A stretch of DNA of 64,000 bases, from positions 124,001-188,000 of the forward strand of contig NZ_LQXO02000003.1 of the NCBI RefSeq assembly GCF_001639065.2. Reading direction: 5' to 3'. The notes under the pieces are model-generated. The model was given only the letters and a program-made list of their open reading frames with translations, did no database searches and was not told the origin of the DNA. Positions 11,503-20,428 of the stretch are shown piece by piece. The position numbers were made by a program, and so were the translations under genes. The stretch's first letter is position 1. Each line of letters opens with the position of its first letter. The stretch is from Vibrio barjaei. GTDB lineage: Bacteria; Pseudomonadota; Gammaproteobacteria; Enterobacterales; Vibrionaceae.

Positions 11503-12729
11503 ATGTTCCATCAATTTCGACAAAGGGTAACAGGTTGGTTTTCACATCCAGCTCCTGATGCCCTCTACGATAGACAGTTAGTGTGGTTAGCGTTTGCATT
11601 GATGATTACCGGCTTGGTTATGGTAACATCGGCTTCTTTTCCTATTAGTTCAAGACTCACTGACCAACCATTCCACTTCATGTTTCGACATGCGATTTTC
11701 TTGGTGCTAGCGCTTGGGACATCGTCCATTGTTCTGCAAGTTCCAACGGAAAAATGGTTTCGTTACAGTACTTATTTGCTTGCGCTGTCGATATTTCTTC
11801 TGGTCGTCGTATTGGCCGTCGGGAAGTCGGTTAATGGTGCTTCGCGCTGGATCCCTCTTGGGCTCTTTAACCTGCAGCCCGCTGAAGTCGCTAAGTTGTC
11901 ACTGTTCATTTTCATGTCGAGCTATCTAGTTCGCAAGCAAGATGAGGTAAGGCAATCCTTCTTTGGCGGCTTTATCAAACCTATCATGGTGTTTACTACC
12001 TTTGCTATTTTGTTGCTTGGTCAGCCTGACTTAGGAACCGTGGTGGTAATGTTGGTGACCCTATTTGGTATGCTGTTTATAGCGGGCGCAAAGCTGTCTC
12101 AGTTTATCGCGTTATTGGTAGCTGGTGTTGGTGCGGTTATTGCCCTGATCTTGGTGGAGCCCTATCGTGTTCGCCGAGTGACATCTTTCCTTGACCCATG
12201 GGAAGACCCTTTCGGAAGTGGCTACCAGCTAACACAATCATTGATGGCGTTCGGCCGCGGTAATTTGATGGGGCAAGGGTTAGGTAACTCGGTGCAAAAA
12301 TTGGAGTACCTGCCTGAAGCGCATACTGACTTCGTATTTGCGGTTTTAGCTGAAGAGTTAGGTTTTATTGGTGTGCTTCTCGTGTTGATGTTGGTGTTTG
12401 CTTTGGTGATTAAAGCTCTGTACATCGGCAAGCGTGCCTTTGAGAAGAAGCAACTGTTTGGGGGCTATCTCTCTTTTGCCATCGGAATTTGGTTTGCTTT
12501 TCAAACGTTAGTCAACGTTGGTGCTGCCGCTGGTATGGTTCCTACCAAAGGTTTGACATTGCCCTTAATCAGTTATGGTGGCTCCAGTCTTATAATTATG
12601 TCCGTTGCGGTGTCGATACTGCTACGTATCGACCACGAATGCCGTCTGTTACCAGACATAGATGAACCTACACCTCAGGAAGCGCCTCCTGAGAAAGACA
12701 AGAAAAAAGCCAAAGATGAAAAAGAATAA
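11503..12729 (+). CDS. ftsW: Septal peptidoglycan glycosyltransferase FtsW
   Basis: A 408-residue SEDS-family polytopic membrane protein with about ten transmembrane helices. It polymerises lipid II at the septum together with FtsI. SEDS features include the GxxWIPLGxxNLQPAE block ([18 protein letters not shown]), the [16 protein letters not shown] segment and a C-terminal [13 protein letters not shown]. The cytoplasmic C-terminus is charged and Lys-rich. Its last 14 bp overlap the preferred murG start. Confidence 0.97.
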   Translation: MFHQFRQRVTGWFSHPAPDALYDRQLVWLAFALMITGLVMVTSASFPISSRLTDQPFHFMFRHAIFLVLALGTSSIVLQVPTEKWFRYSTYLLALSIFLLVVVLAVGKSVNGASRWIPLGLFNLQPAEVAKLSLFIFMSSYLVRKQDEVRQSFFGGFIKPIMVFTTFAILLLGQPDLGTVVVMLVTLFGMLFIAGAKLSQFIALLVAGVGAVIALILVEPYRVRRVTSFLDPWEDPFGSGYQLTQSLMAFGRGNLMGQGLGNSVQKLEYLPEAHTDFVFAVLAEELGFIGVLLVLMLVFALVIKALYIGKRAFEKKQLFGGYLSFAIGIWFAFQTLVNVGAAAGMVPTKGLTLPLISYGGSSLIIMSVAVSILLRIDHECRLLPDIDEPTPQEAPPEKDKKKAKDEKE

Positions 12730-13777
12730 ACGTTTGATGGTGATGGCTGGTGGTACTGGTGGTCACGTGTTTCCAGGGCTTGCTGTTGCGCATCGACTAC
12801 AAGAACAAGGTTGGGAGATTCGCTGGTTAGGAACGGCTGATCGTATGGAAGCCGACTTGGTTCCCAAGCATGGTATTGAGATCGATTTCATTAAAGTGAA
12901 AGGTCTTCGAGGACAAGGAATTACCAAGCTTATGAAAGCGCCATTTCAGATATTTAGCGCTATATTACAGGCTAGAAAGCACCTAAAAAAATGGCAACCG
13001 GATGCCGTGCTAGGCATGGGTGGTTATGTGAGTGGCCCTGGTGGTATTGCGGCTTGGACCATGGGCATTCCAGTTGTATTACACGAACAAAATGGTGTAG
13101 CGGGATTAACCAATCAATGGTTGTCGAAAATTGCCAAGAAAGTATTCCAGGCGTTCCCTGGTGCATTCCCTAACGCTGAAGTAGTTGGGAACCCAGTAAG
13201 ACAAGATTTAATTGATACTGAAGAACCGCAACAGCGACTTGAAGGCCGCGAAGGTGATATTCGTATTCTTGTCATGGGTGGCAGTCAAGGTGCACGTATT
13301 TTAAACCAAACGCTACCTCCCGTAATGGCAAAGCTTGGTTCAGGCTACACAATCCGTCATCAAGCGGGTAAAGGTAATAGCGAAGAAGTGGCTGAGCTAT
13401 ATCGTTCCAATGCAGTTGACAATGCAGACGTTACTGAGTTTATCGACGATGTTGCCCAAGCCTATCGTTGGGCTGACCTAGTAATTTGTCGCTCTGGTGC
13501 TTTGACTGTCTCTGAACTAGCTGCGGTCGGCGTAGGCGCAATATTTATTCCATTTATGCACAAAGATCGGCAGCAAGCACTTAATGGTGATCACCTAGTG
13601 CACAGTGGCGCTGCCTATATGATTGAACAGCCGGATTTAACGGTAGAAAAATTGGCGCAACAGGTAAAACAGCTCGATCGACTGCAACTACTAGAGCTTG
13701 CGAAGAATGCACGAAAAGCCGCTAAACTTGATGCAGATACACGCGTCGCCCAAGAAATTATCGAATTAACAAAATAG
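12716..13777 (+). CDS. murG: UDP-GlcNAc:lipid I N-acetylglucosaminyltransferase MurG (lipid II synthase)
   Basis: 353 residues, a GT-B glycosyltransferase acting on the inner face of the membrane. The glycine-rich loop GGTGGH is at 12-17, and [11 protein letters not shown] and the UDP-binding [11 protein letters not shown] block follow. An in-frame ATG at 12662 would add 18 Lys/Arg-rich residues, but those are antiphase to the ftsW tail. The ATG at 12716 gives the normal family length (E. coli 355). It overlaps ftsW by 14 bp. Confidence 0.96.
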   Translation: MKKNKRLMVMAGGTGGHVFPGLAVAHRLQEQGWEIRWLGTADRMEADLVPKHGIEIDFIKVKGLRGQGITKLMKAPFQIFSAILQARKHLKKWQPDAVLGMGGYVSGPGGIAAWTMGIPVVLHEQNGVAGLTNQWLSKIAKKVFQAFPGAFPNAEVVGNPVRQDLIDTEEPQQRLEGREGDIRILVMGGSQGARILNQTLPPVMAKLGSGYTIRHQAGKGNSEEVAELYRSNAVDNADVTEFIDDVAQAYRWADLVICRSGALTVSELAAVGVGAIFIPFMHKDRQQALNGDHLVHSGAAYMIEQPDLTVEKLAQQVKQLDRLQLLELAKNARKAAKLDADTRVAQEIIELTK

Positions 13778-13795
13778 ATTGACGAGATTTAATCC

Positions 13796-15256
13796 ATGAC
13801 ACAGCAACATACTCAAGACCTAGCACAAATACGGGCCCTGATACCTGAAATGAGACGAGTGAAGTGTATTCACTTTGTCGGAATTGGTGGTGCTGGCATG
13901 AGTGGTATCGCAGAGGTACTGCTTAATGAAGGCTATCAGATTACCGGTTCAGATCTTGCTGAAAATGCTGTGACAGAGCGTCTGACTCAAAAAGGTGCCA
14001 CTGTCTATATTGGCCATCAGGCGAGCAATATTGAAAATGCAAGTGTGGTAGTGGTGTCTACGGCTATCGATCCAGAAAACCAAGAATTAGTTGCTGCAAA
14101 AGAGCTGAGAATTCCTGTAGTTCGCCGTGCTGAAATGCTAGCGGAACTGATGCGTTTTAGACATGGGATCGCTGTGGCTGGTACGCACGGTAAAACCACG
14201 ACGACTGCACTGGTTACTCAGATTTATTCGGAAGCTGGAATGGATCCGACGTTTGTTAACGGTGGCTTGGTAAAAAGTGCTGGTACTAATGCTCGATTAG
14301 GCTCAAGCCGAATATTGATCGCTGAAGCGGATGAAAGTGATGCGTCTTTCCTTCACCTGCAACCGATGGTGAGTATTGTGACTAATATTGAAGCTGACCA
14401 TATGGATACCTATGGTGGAGACTTTGATACGCTAAAACAAACCTTTATCGATTTCTTACATAACCTGCCTTTCTACGGTCAGGCGGTGATGTGTGTTGAC
14501 GATCCGGTAGTTCGTGAATTGATTCCAAGTGTTAGTCGTCAAGTGATTACTTATGGTTTTTCTGATGATGCAGATGTGCGAATTGAGAACTATCGTCAAG
14601 ACGGCCAGCAAGGTAAATTCACGGTTGTCAGAAAAGGCCGAGAGAACTTAGAAATTACTCTAAATATTCCAGGTCAACATAATGCTCTTAATGCAGCGGC
14701 GGCGATTGCTGTTGCAACGGAAGATAATATTGCCGATGAAGCTATCGTTAACGCCATGTTAGGGACTGAAGGTACTGGCCGACGCTTTGAGCACCTTGGT
14801 GAGTTTGAAACAGGTAACGGTAAAGTGATGCTAGTGGATGACTACGGCCATCACCCAACAGAAGTGGATGTTACGATTAAAGCGGCGCGCAATGGCTGGG
14901 CTGAAAAACGCTTAGTGATGATTTTCCAACCTCATCGATATAGTCGTACTCGCGATTTATATGATGACTTTGCCAATGTGCTGGAACAAGTTGATGTTTT
15001 AGTGATGTTGGATGTTTATTCGGCAGGAGAGGCTCCGATTGCTGGGGCTGATGGACGCTCACTATGTCGTACTATTCGTACAAGAGGTAAGTTGGATCCT
15101 GTTTTTGTTCCAGACGTGAATGCGTTACCATCTGTTTTATCGAATCTTTTGCAAGAAGGCGACCTTCTTCTGACGCAAGGTGCTGGTGATATCGGTAAAG
15201 TAGCCAGAAAGCTAGAGCAGATGAAGTTAGATATCCAGCTAATGCAGAATAGTTAG
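13796..15256 (+). CDS. murC: UDP-N-acetylmuramate:L-alanine ligase MurC
   Basis: A 486-residue Mur ligase making UDP-MurNAc-L-Ala, the first peptide step. [11 protein letters not shown] (29-39) forms the UDP-binding loop, GTHGKTTT (129-136) the ATP loop, and [10 protein letters not shown] is a MurC-specific block. It is the last gene before a 233-bp gap. In E. coli ddlB follows directly, but here it is absent. Confidence 0.97.
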   Translation: MTQQHTQDLAQIRALIPEMRRVKCIHFVGIGGAGMSGIAEVLLNEGYQITGSDLAENAVTERLTQKGATVYIGHQASNIENASVVVVSTAIDPENQELVAAKELRIPVVRRAEMLAELMRFRHGIAVAGTHGKTTTTALVTQIYSEAGMDPTFVNGGLVKSAGTNARLGSSRILIAEADESDASFLHLQPMVSIVTNIEADHMDTYGGDFDTLKQTFIDFLHNLPFYGQAVMCVDDPVVRELIPSVSRQVITYGFSDDADVRIENYRQDGQQGKFTVVRKGRENLEITLNIPGQHNALNAAAAIAVATEDNIADEAIVNAMLGTEGTGRRFEHLGEFETGNGKVMLVDDYGHHPTEVDVTIKAARNGWAEKRLVMIFQPHRYSRTRDLYDDFANVLEQVDVLVMLDVYSAGEAPIAGADGRSLCRTIRTRGKLDPVFVPDVNALPSVLSNLLQEGDLLLTQGAGDIGKVARKLEQMKLDIQLMQNS

Positions 15257-15287
15257 CAACGTCAGTTCAATTAGTAAAAAACTTAAC

Positions 15288-15336
15288 TGTTCGACCGAGC
15301 TATCGAGAATTTTGATCGCTTAGTCGAACATTTTTG
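15288..15336 (+). terminator. Candidate terminator or attenuator between murC and ftsQ
   Basis: TGTTCGAC (15288-15295) pairs perfectly with GTCGAACA (15323-15330), with GAGC/GCTT able to extend the stem after one unpaired base, followed by TTTTTG. The loop is long, so termination may be partial. Confidence 0.5.
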
Positions 15337-15378
15337 TTATTTCAATGTGTAAAAGCCGATATTTCTTAGGTTCAGTGT

Positions 15379-15406
15379 TTGATAGTTTGATATTCATTAG
15401 TATAAT
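15379..15406 (+). promoter_or_regulatory. Candidate sigma70 promoter for ftsQAZ
   Basis: TTGATA (15379-15384), a 16-nt spacer and a perfect TATAAT (15401-15406) lie in the murC-ftsQ gap, downstream of the terminator-like hairpin. A start near 15413 would leave about 75 nt before the ftsQ start codon. Confidence 0.65.
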
Positions 15407-15489
15407 CCTAAGGTTAACAATATTAGATTAGACTCTTATTCCACTATCTTAAGGAAAGGCGAAGAGAAGTTAATAAAGGACCAAAGAGT

Positions 15490-16284
15490 TTGACTGAAAC
15501 TTCAGAGAGCAGTGCAGAATCAACGCGTCGAATTACCTTGTTTTCTAAACATGGGGTCGGGGCTGTTTTTTTATTAGCTGTAATCACCGTAATAGGTTCA
15601 ACACTTTATTCCACCATTAGCTGGATGTGGGACGACCAGCGCCTCCCTTTATCAAAGATAGTGTTGCAGGGCGATTTGACTCATGTAACTGCCAAGGATG
15701 TGCAACACGCATTTGCCAACCTTGAACACATTGGCACTTTTATGTCTCAAGACATCAATGTGCTGCAGCAAAGTGTCGAGCAAATCCCTTGGGTATCTCA
15801 GGCCTCCGTTCGCAAACAATGGCCAGATACAGTAAAAGTCTTTCTGACAGAGCATCAAGCTAGTGCCATCTGGAATGGTATTGATATGTTAGACACAAAC
15901 GGTGTTGTGTTTAGCGGTGATGTGTCGGCAATTGAAGAGCAGAAAGTAAAACTTTATGGGCCAAAAGGCACTGAGTTACAAGTACTTCAAACTTATCGAA
16001 ACAGCAACGGGCAATTAGCACCGCTTGGGTTATCCATATCATCATTGGTACTGAACGAACGCCGAGCTTGGCAAGTTATTTTGGACAACGGTATCCGTTT
16101 AGAGTTGGGTAAAGACTCGATGCAGGAGCGCTTGGAGCGCTTTATTTCGCTTTATCGAAAGTTGGGCGATCAAGTCTCTAAAATTAGTTATATCGACTTA
16201 AGATATGATACCGGCGCTGCGGTTGGCTGGTTCCCTGCGGAAGAGGCTGGAACCGCTCACGCAGAGAGCAAAAAAGTAGGATGA
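15490..16284 (+). CDS. ftsQ: Cell division protein FtsQ
   Basis: 264 residues. A cytoplasmic N-terminus is followed by one transmembrane helix (about 23-44), a POTRA domain starting at LSKIVLQGDLTHVTAKDV (55 onward) and the FtsQ domain. It scaffolds FtsB/FtsL at the divisome. The start is TTG, with AAAGGA (15475-15480) 9 nt upstream. A 110-bp gap separates it from ftsA. Its transcription probably comes partly from the promoter in the upstream gap. Confidence 0.93.
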   Translation: MTETSESSAESTRRITLFSKHGVGAVFLLAVITVIGSTLYSTISWMWDDQRLPLSKIVLQGDLTHVTAKDVQHAFANLEHIGTFMSQDINVLQQSVEQIPWVSQASVRKQWPDTVKVFLTEHQASAIWNGIDMLDTNGVVFSGDVSAIEEQKVKLYGPKGTELQVLQTYRNSNGQLAPLGLSISSLVLNERRAWQVILDNGIRLELGKDSMQERLERFISLYRKLGDQVSKISYIDLRYDTGAAVGWFPAEEAGTAHAESKKVG

Positions 16285-16394
16285 CTGCTATTACGTATCG
16301 GTAGAGCAATTTATCGATACCTAAGTTCAGTTTGGACATTGAGCAACAAGATTGTTCGCTGGAAATTGAAATATCTATAACAAAGAGAGTACAG

Positions 16395-17657
16395 ATGACG
16401 AAGACCACGGATGACAATATTATTGTCGGTCTTGATATAGGCACTGCAACTGTATCTGCGTTGGTCGGTGAAGTATTACCCGACGGTCAGGTCAATATCA
16501 TTGGTGCTGGCTCCAGTCCTTCTCGAGGCATGGACAAAGGCGGTGTAAACGACCTAGAGTCAGTGGTTAAATCCGTGCAGCGTGCGATCGATCAAGCTGA
16601 GTTGATGGCAGAATGCCAGATTAGCAATGTATTTATTTCTCTTTCAGGCAAGCATATTGCGAGTCGAATTGAAAAAGGCATGGGAACCATTTCTGAGGAA
16701 GAAGTGTCACAGGATGATATGGACCGAGCGATTCATACCGCGAAATCCATTAAAATTGGTGATGAACAACGTATTCTTCATGTGATTCCTCAGGAATTTA
16801 CCATAGACTATCAAGAAGGGATAAAAAATCCGCTTGGCTTGTCTGGTGTTCGAATGGAAGTGAGTGTTCATCTGATTTCTTGTCACAATGATATGGCAAG
16901 AAATATCATCAAGGCCGTTGAGCGTTGTGGATTAAAGGTAGAGCAGTTGGTTTTCTCTGGATTAGCTTCCAGTAACGCTGTTATTACTGAAGATGAACGA
17001 GAGCTGGGCGTTTGTGTCGTAGACATTGGCGCGGGAACCATGGATGTCTCTATTTGGACCGGTGGTGCACTTCGACATACAGAAGTGTTCTCTTATGCTG
17101 GTAATGCGGTGACCAGTGATATTGCATTTGCATTTGGTACACCTCTTAGTGATGCAGAAGAAATAAAAGTAAAGTATGGTTGTGCTCTAAGCGAACTAGT
17201 GAGCAAAGATGATACAGTTAACGTTCCAAGCGTTGGTGGTCGACCTTCTCGTAGTTTGCAACGCCAAACATTGGCAGAAGTGATAGAACCACGCTATACA
17301 GAGTTAATGGGACTAGTAAATCAAACCATTGATAATGTTCAAGCTAAACTAAGAGAGAATGGTGTAAAACATCATCTAGCAGCAGGCGTGGTCTTAACGG
17401 GCGGCGCAGCACAAATTGAAGGGGTTGTGGAGTGTGCAGAGCGCGTCTTCCGCAATCAGGTTCGTGTAGGCAAGCCTTTAGAGGTTAGCGGTCTCACGGA
17501 CTATGTAAAGGAGCCGTATCATTCTACGGCCGTTGGATTACTTCATTACGCAAGAGACAGTCAGATCAATGACGACAATGATTATAACGAACCAAAACGT
17601 CAATCGGTGTCGACAATCTTTGGAAAGTTGCGTAATTGGATACAAAAAGAGTTTTAA
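16395..17657 (+). CDS. ftsA: Actin-like cell division protein FtsA
   Basis: 420 residues, exactly the E. coli length, with an actin-type ATPase fold that anchors FtsZ to the membrane. The phosphate-1 loop GLDIGTATVSALVG is near residue 12, the 1C-domain follows, VVDIGAGTMDVSIW is phosphate-2, and VVLTGGAAQIEGV is the adenosine motif. The C-terminal FGKLRNWIQKEF is the amphipathic membrane-targeting helix. An in-frame TTG at 16332 is open, but the ATG at 16395 follows AAAGAGAG and gives the family N-terminus. Confidence 0.97.
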   Translation: MTKTTDDNIIVGLDIGTATVSALVGEVLPDGQVNIIGAGSSPSRGMDKGGVNDLESVVKSVQRAIDQAELMAECQISNVFISLSGKHIASRIEKGMGTISEEEVSQDDMDRAIHTAKSIKIGDEQRILHVIPQEFTIDYQEGIKNPLGLSGVRMEVSVHLISCHNDMARNIIKAVERCGLKVEQLVFSGLASSNAVITEDERELGVCVVDIGAGTMDVSIWTGGALRHTEVFSYAGNAVTSDIAFAFGTPLSDAEEIKVKYGCALSELVSKDDTVNVPSVGGRPSRSLQRQTLAEVIEPRYTELMGLVNQTIDNVQAKLRENGVKHHLAAGVVLTGGAAQIEGVVECAERVFRNQVRVGKPLEVSGLTDYVKEPYHSTAVGLLHYARDSQINDDNDYNEPKRQSVSTIFGKLRNWIQKEF

Positions 17658-17686
17658 CCTGAGTTGCAGGAAAACGGAGATAACAA

Positions 17687-18916
17687 ATGTTTGAACCGAT
17701 GATGGAAATGTCTGACGAAGCAGTCATTAAAGTAGTTGGAGTCGGCGGTGGCGGTGGTAACGCTGTAGAACACATGGTTCGTGAGTCAATCGAAGGGGTT
17801 GATTTCATTAGTGTGAATACGGATGCTCAGGCACTTCGCAAAACGAGTATTAGTCACGTCATTCAAATCGGCGGCGATATTACAAAAGGCTTGGGTGCGG
17901 GTGCAAACCCACAAGTTGGACGTGATGCAGCTCTCGAAGATAAAGAAAGAATTAAAGAAAGCATTACTGGCGCCGATATGGTATTTATCGCAGCTGGTAT
18001 GGGTGGTGGTACCGGAACCGGTGCAGCTCCCGTTATTGCTGAAGTAGCGAAAGAGCTTGGTATTCTTACTGTTGCGGTGGTGACTAAACCATTTAGCTTC
18101 GAGGGTAAAAAGCGTCTTGCATTTGCAGAACAGGGTATTGAAGAGCTATCAAAGCATGTTGACTCTTTAATCACTATTCCAAATGAAAAGCTACTTAAAG
18201 TACTAGGTCGTGGTGTTACGCTTTTAGAAGCCTTTGCAAGTGCGAACGATGTTCTTAAGAATGCCGTTCAAGGTATTGCAGAGCTAATTACTCGCCCAGG
18301 CATGATTAACGTCGACTTTGCGGACGTACGTACTGTGATGTCTGAGATGGGTCATGCGATGATGGGTAGCGGTGTTGCTAAAGGCGAAGACCGTGCAGAA
18401 GAAGCCGCTGAAATGGCGATTTCTAGCCCGCTTCTAGAAGATATCGATCTTGCTGGTGCTCGTGGTGTTCTAGTGAACATTACTGCTGGTCTGGATATGC
18501 GTTTAGACGAGTTTGAAACAGTCGGTAATACAGTGAAGGCTTTTGCTTCTGATAATGCAACAGTGGTAATTGGTACTTCGCTAGACCCTGACATGAGCGA
18601 CGAAATTCGCGTGACTGTGGTTGCTACTGGTATCGGTAATGAGCGCAAACCTGACATCACGCTTGTTGCAGGTGGTAAAACACCAGTAACAGCAAGTCAG
18701 CCACAACAACAAACGCAAGCTCCAGCTGCGAAAGTTGAAGAGAAAGTGGCACAAACTTTGCCTGTAAATAGTCAGGACAAGGTTGAAGTGAACACACCGA
18801 GTCATTCGGGATCAAATGCACCTGCATCTGGCGCGAATACTAGTGCTGCACCTAAACCTGAAAAGGAAAGTGGCTACTTAGATATTCCAGCATTTTTGCG
18901 TCGTCAAGCAGACTAA
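17687..18916 (+). CDS. ftsZ: Tubulin-like GTPase FtsZ
   Basis: 409 residues forming the Z ring. The tubulin signature GGGTGTG is at 106-112, with the N-terminal [13 protein letters not shown] loop also intact. After the folded core a Gln/Ala/Pro-rich linker of roughly 75 residues leads to the conserved C-terminal peptide [11 protein letters not shown], which binds FtsA and ZipA. GGAGAT precedes the ATG. Gap to ftsA is 29 bp. Confidence 0.98.
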   Translation: MFEPMMEMSDEAVIKVVGVGGGGGNAVEHMVRESIEGVDFISVNTDAQALRKTSISHVIQIGGDITKGLGAGANPQVGRDAALEDKERIKESITGADMVFIAAGMGGGTGTGAAPVIAEVAKELGILTVAVVTKPFSFEGKKRLAFAEQGIEELSKHVDSLITIPNEKLLKVLGRGVTLLEAFASANDVLKNAVQGIAELITRPGMINVDFADVRTVMSEMGHAMMGSGVAKGEDRAEEAAEMAISSPLLEDIDLAGARGVLVNITAGLDMRLDEFETVGNTVKAFASDNATVVIGTSLDPDMSDEIRVTVVATGIGNERKPDITLVAGGKTPVTASQPQQQTQAPAAKVEEKVAQTLPVNSQDKVEVNTPSHSGSNAPASGANTSAAPKPEKESGYLDIPAFLRRQAD

Positions 18917-18927
18917 GCTGTCTGCTT
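18906..18927 (+). repeat. Inverted repeat over the ftsZ stop codon
   Basis: AAGCAGAC (18906-18913) and GTCTGCTT (18920-18927) form a perfect 8-bp stem with loop TAAGCT that contains the ftsZ stop codon. It is followed by AAATTT rather than a T run, so it is a weak terminator at best, or an mRNA-end stabiliser. Confidence 0.5.
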
Positions 18928-18931
18928 AAAT

Positions 18932-18959
18932 TTGACACAGCTCAAAAATCTGGTAGGAT
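18932..18959 (+). promoter_or_regulatory. Sigma70 promoter of lpxC
   Basis: A consensus TTGACA (18932-18937), a 16-nt spacer and TAGGAT (18954-18959) preceded by TGG (extended -10) lie between ftsZ and lpxC. This supports independent transcription of lpxC. Confidence 0.75.
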
Positions 18960-19015
18960 TCGCGGTTGCTTACATAATCAACCGTGATTTGTAGCGTTGA
19001 AGAAGAGGTTTGTAG

Positions 19016-19933
19016 ATGATCAGACAACGTACGCTTAAAGAAATAGTGACTACTGTAGGAGTGGGTCTCCACTCTGGCCGTAAAGTAACACTAACTTTGC
19101 GTCCAGCGGCTGCTAATACTGGTGTCGTTTACCGTCGTACTGACGTGAATCCGCCTGTGGATTTTCCTGCGGATCCTCTTTCTGTGCGCGACACAATGCT
19201 ATGTACTGCGCTTGTTAATGATGACGGTGTTCGTATTTCAACAGTCGAGCACTTGAATGCAGCATTAGCGGGTATGGGCATTGATAACATCATCGTTGAA
19301 GTTGATGCGCCTGAAATCCCTATTATGGATGGTAGTGCAAGCCCGTTTGTATACTTGCTACAACAAGCCGGCATCGAAACTCAGAATGCACCAAAACGTT
19401 TCATCCGTATCAAGAAACCAGTGCGTTTCGAAGATGGTGATAAGTGGGCAGAGCTTCGTCCGTACAACGGTTTCCGTATGGATTTCGAAATTGAGTTCAA
19501 CCACCCTGCAATTGATGCTGACGAACAGCGTCTGCAGTTTGATTTCTCGTCGCAAGGCTTTATCAAAGATATCGCTCGCGCTCGTACTTTTGGTTTCATG
19601 CGTGACATCGAGTACCTACAATCACAAAATCTTGTGTTAGGTGGTAGCTTCGATAATGCTATCGTTCTTGATGAATACCGTATTCTTAACGAAGAAGGTC
19701 TTCGTTTCGATAATGAGTTTGTTACTCACAAAGTATTGGATGCGATTGGCGACCTCTATATGGCTGGTCACGCGATTGTTGGTGAGTTCTCTGCGTATAA
19801 ATCGGGTCATGGTCTAAATAACCAACTACTGCGCGCGGTATTGGCAGACCAAGAAGCGTGGGAATGGGCAACATTCGAAGAGCAAGCTGGTTCTCCAGTT
19901 GCTTTTGCAGAACCAAACATGGTTCTTGCTTAA
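19016..19933 (+). CDS. lpxC: UDP-3-O-acyl-N-acetylglucosamine deacetylase LpxC
   Basis: 305 residues, the same size as E. coli LpxC. It catalyses the committed step of lipid A synthesis. Zinc ligands align at His79 ([10 protein letters not shown]), His238 and Asp242 (HKVLDAIGD). The C-terminus ends FAEPNMVLA, hydrophobic like the E. coli degradation tail recognised by FtsH, although the residues differ. It has its own promoter and a strong terminator, so it is probably monocistronic or partly fed from ftsZ. Confidence 0.98.
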   Translation: MIRQRTLKEIVTTVGVGLHSGRKVTLTLRPAAANTGVVYRRTDVNPPVDFPADPLSVRDTMLCTALVNDDGVRISTVEHLNAALAGMGIDNIIVEVDAPEIPIMDGSASPFVYLLQQAGIETQNAPKRFIRIKKPVRFEDGDKWAELRPYNGFRMDFEIEFNHPAIDADEQRLQFDFSSQGFIKDIARARTFGFMRDIEYLQSQNLVLGGSFDNAIVLDEYRILNEEGLRFDNEFVTHKVLDAIGDLYMAGHAIVGEFSAYKSGHGLNNQLLRAVLADQEAWEWATFEEQAGSPVAFAEPNMVLA

Positions 19934-19950
19934 AAAACTACTAGTGTTTA

Positions 19951-19979
19951 AAAAACCAGACCTTGAGTCTGGTTTTTTT
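19951..19979 (+). terminator. Intrinsic terminator of lpxC
   Basis: AAAAACCAGAC pairs with GTCTGGTTTTT around CTTGA and is followed by T residues. The A tract on the left could let it work in both directions. Confidence 0.9.
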
Positions 19980-20428
19980 ATGCCTACTAAACAGTGATGT
20001 GGCAGTTTGTTGCCTGTTGAACTTTACTTAACAGTGGCAAAGATCTGCAGTGGATCTTCGTGATCTTGCAGTTTGGCTGCTTTAAATGAAACTCGCTGTG
20101 CAGTTTAAGTTTTCACTTTTGATGTATGCTGCCGCTATCTCCGTTTAGAAATATCCGCCACAATGCTGCGCTGAATGCGGCTTTATATTACAAAACTTCC
20201 AAACACATCAAACTAATTACGGTTAGTTTGTATTGAAGCTTGGTTGTTAGGGCAAAAATTCCTTAAACTATGTGCCATTAATTGGTATATCTGCCTTGAA
20301 ATTTAACAGCTTGAACTCAATATCAGTTGGTATAGATTTTATCTCAGTTAGGTCAGTAGACCCTAGTCGAGACGGAAGGCAATTTTAATAGGTCGATATG
20401 ATCTAATGGTAGAGAGAATAAAAACACA
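19980..20428 (+). other. Long gap before secA, no secM recognised
   Basis: This 449-bp stretch holds no credible long ORF. The E. coli arrest-peptide gene secM occupies this position, but no reading frame of that size exists here. A 20-codon ORF (20096-20158) starting MKLAVQFK with a hydrophobic second half resembles a signal peptide, but it has no Shine-Dalgarno. CAAACTAA and TTAGTTTG (20209-20230) form an 8-bp inverted repeat with a 6-nt loop. AAGATC/GATCTT also repeats near 20040. A weak promoter candidate with TGGTATAGAT lies near 20330. The secA leader may therefore be long. Confidence 0.5.

Noticed and set aside
12662..12715. Upstream ATG start for murG
   Set aside because: It would add 18 basic residues lying in the ftsW tail; the ATG at 12716 gives the family length and N-terminus.
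15344..15430. 28-codon ORF in the murC-ftsQ gap
   Set aside because: It lacks a ribosome site and runs through the predicted promoter; probably chance.
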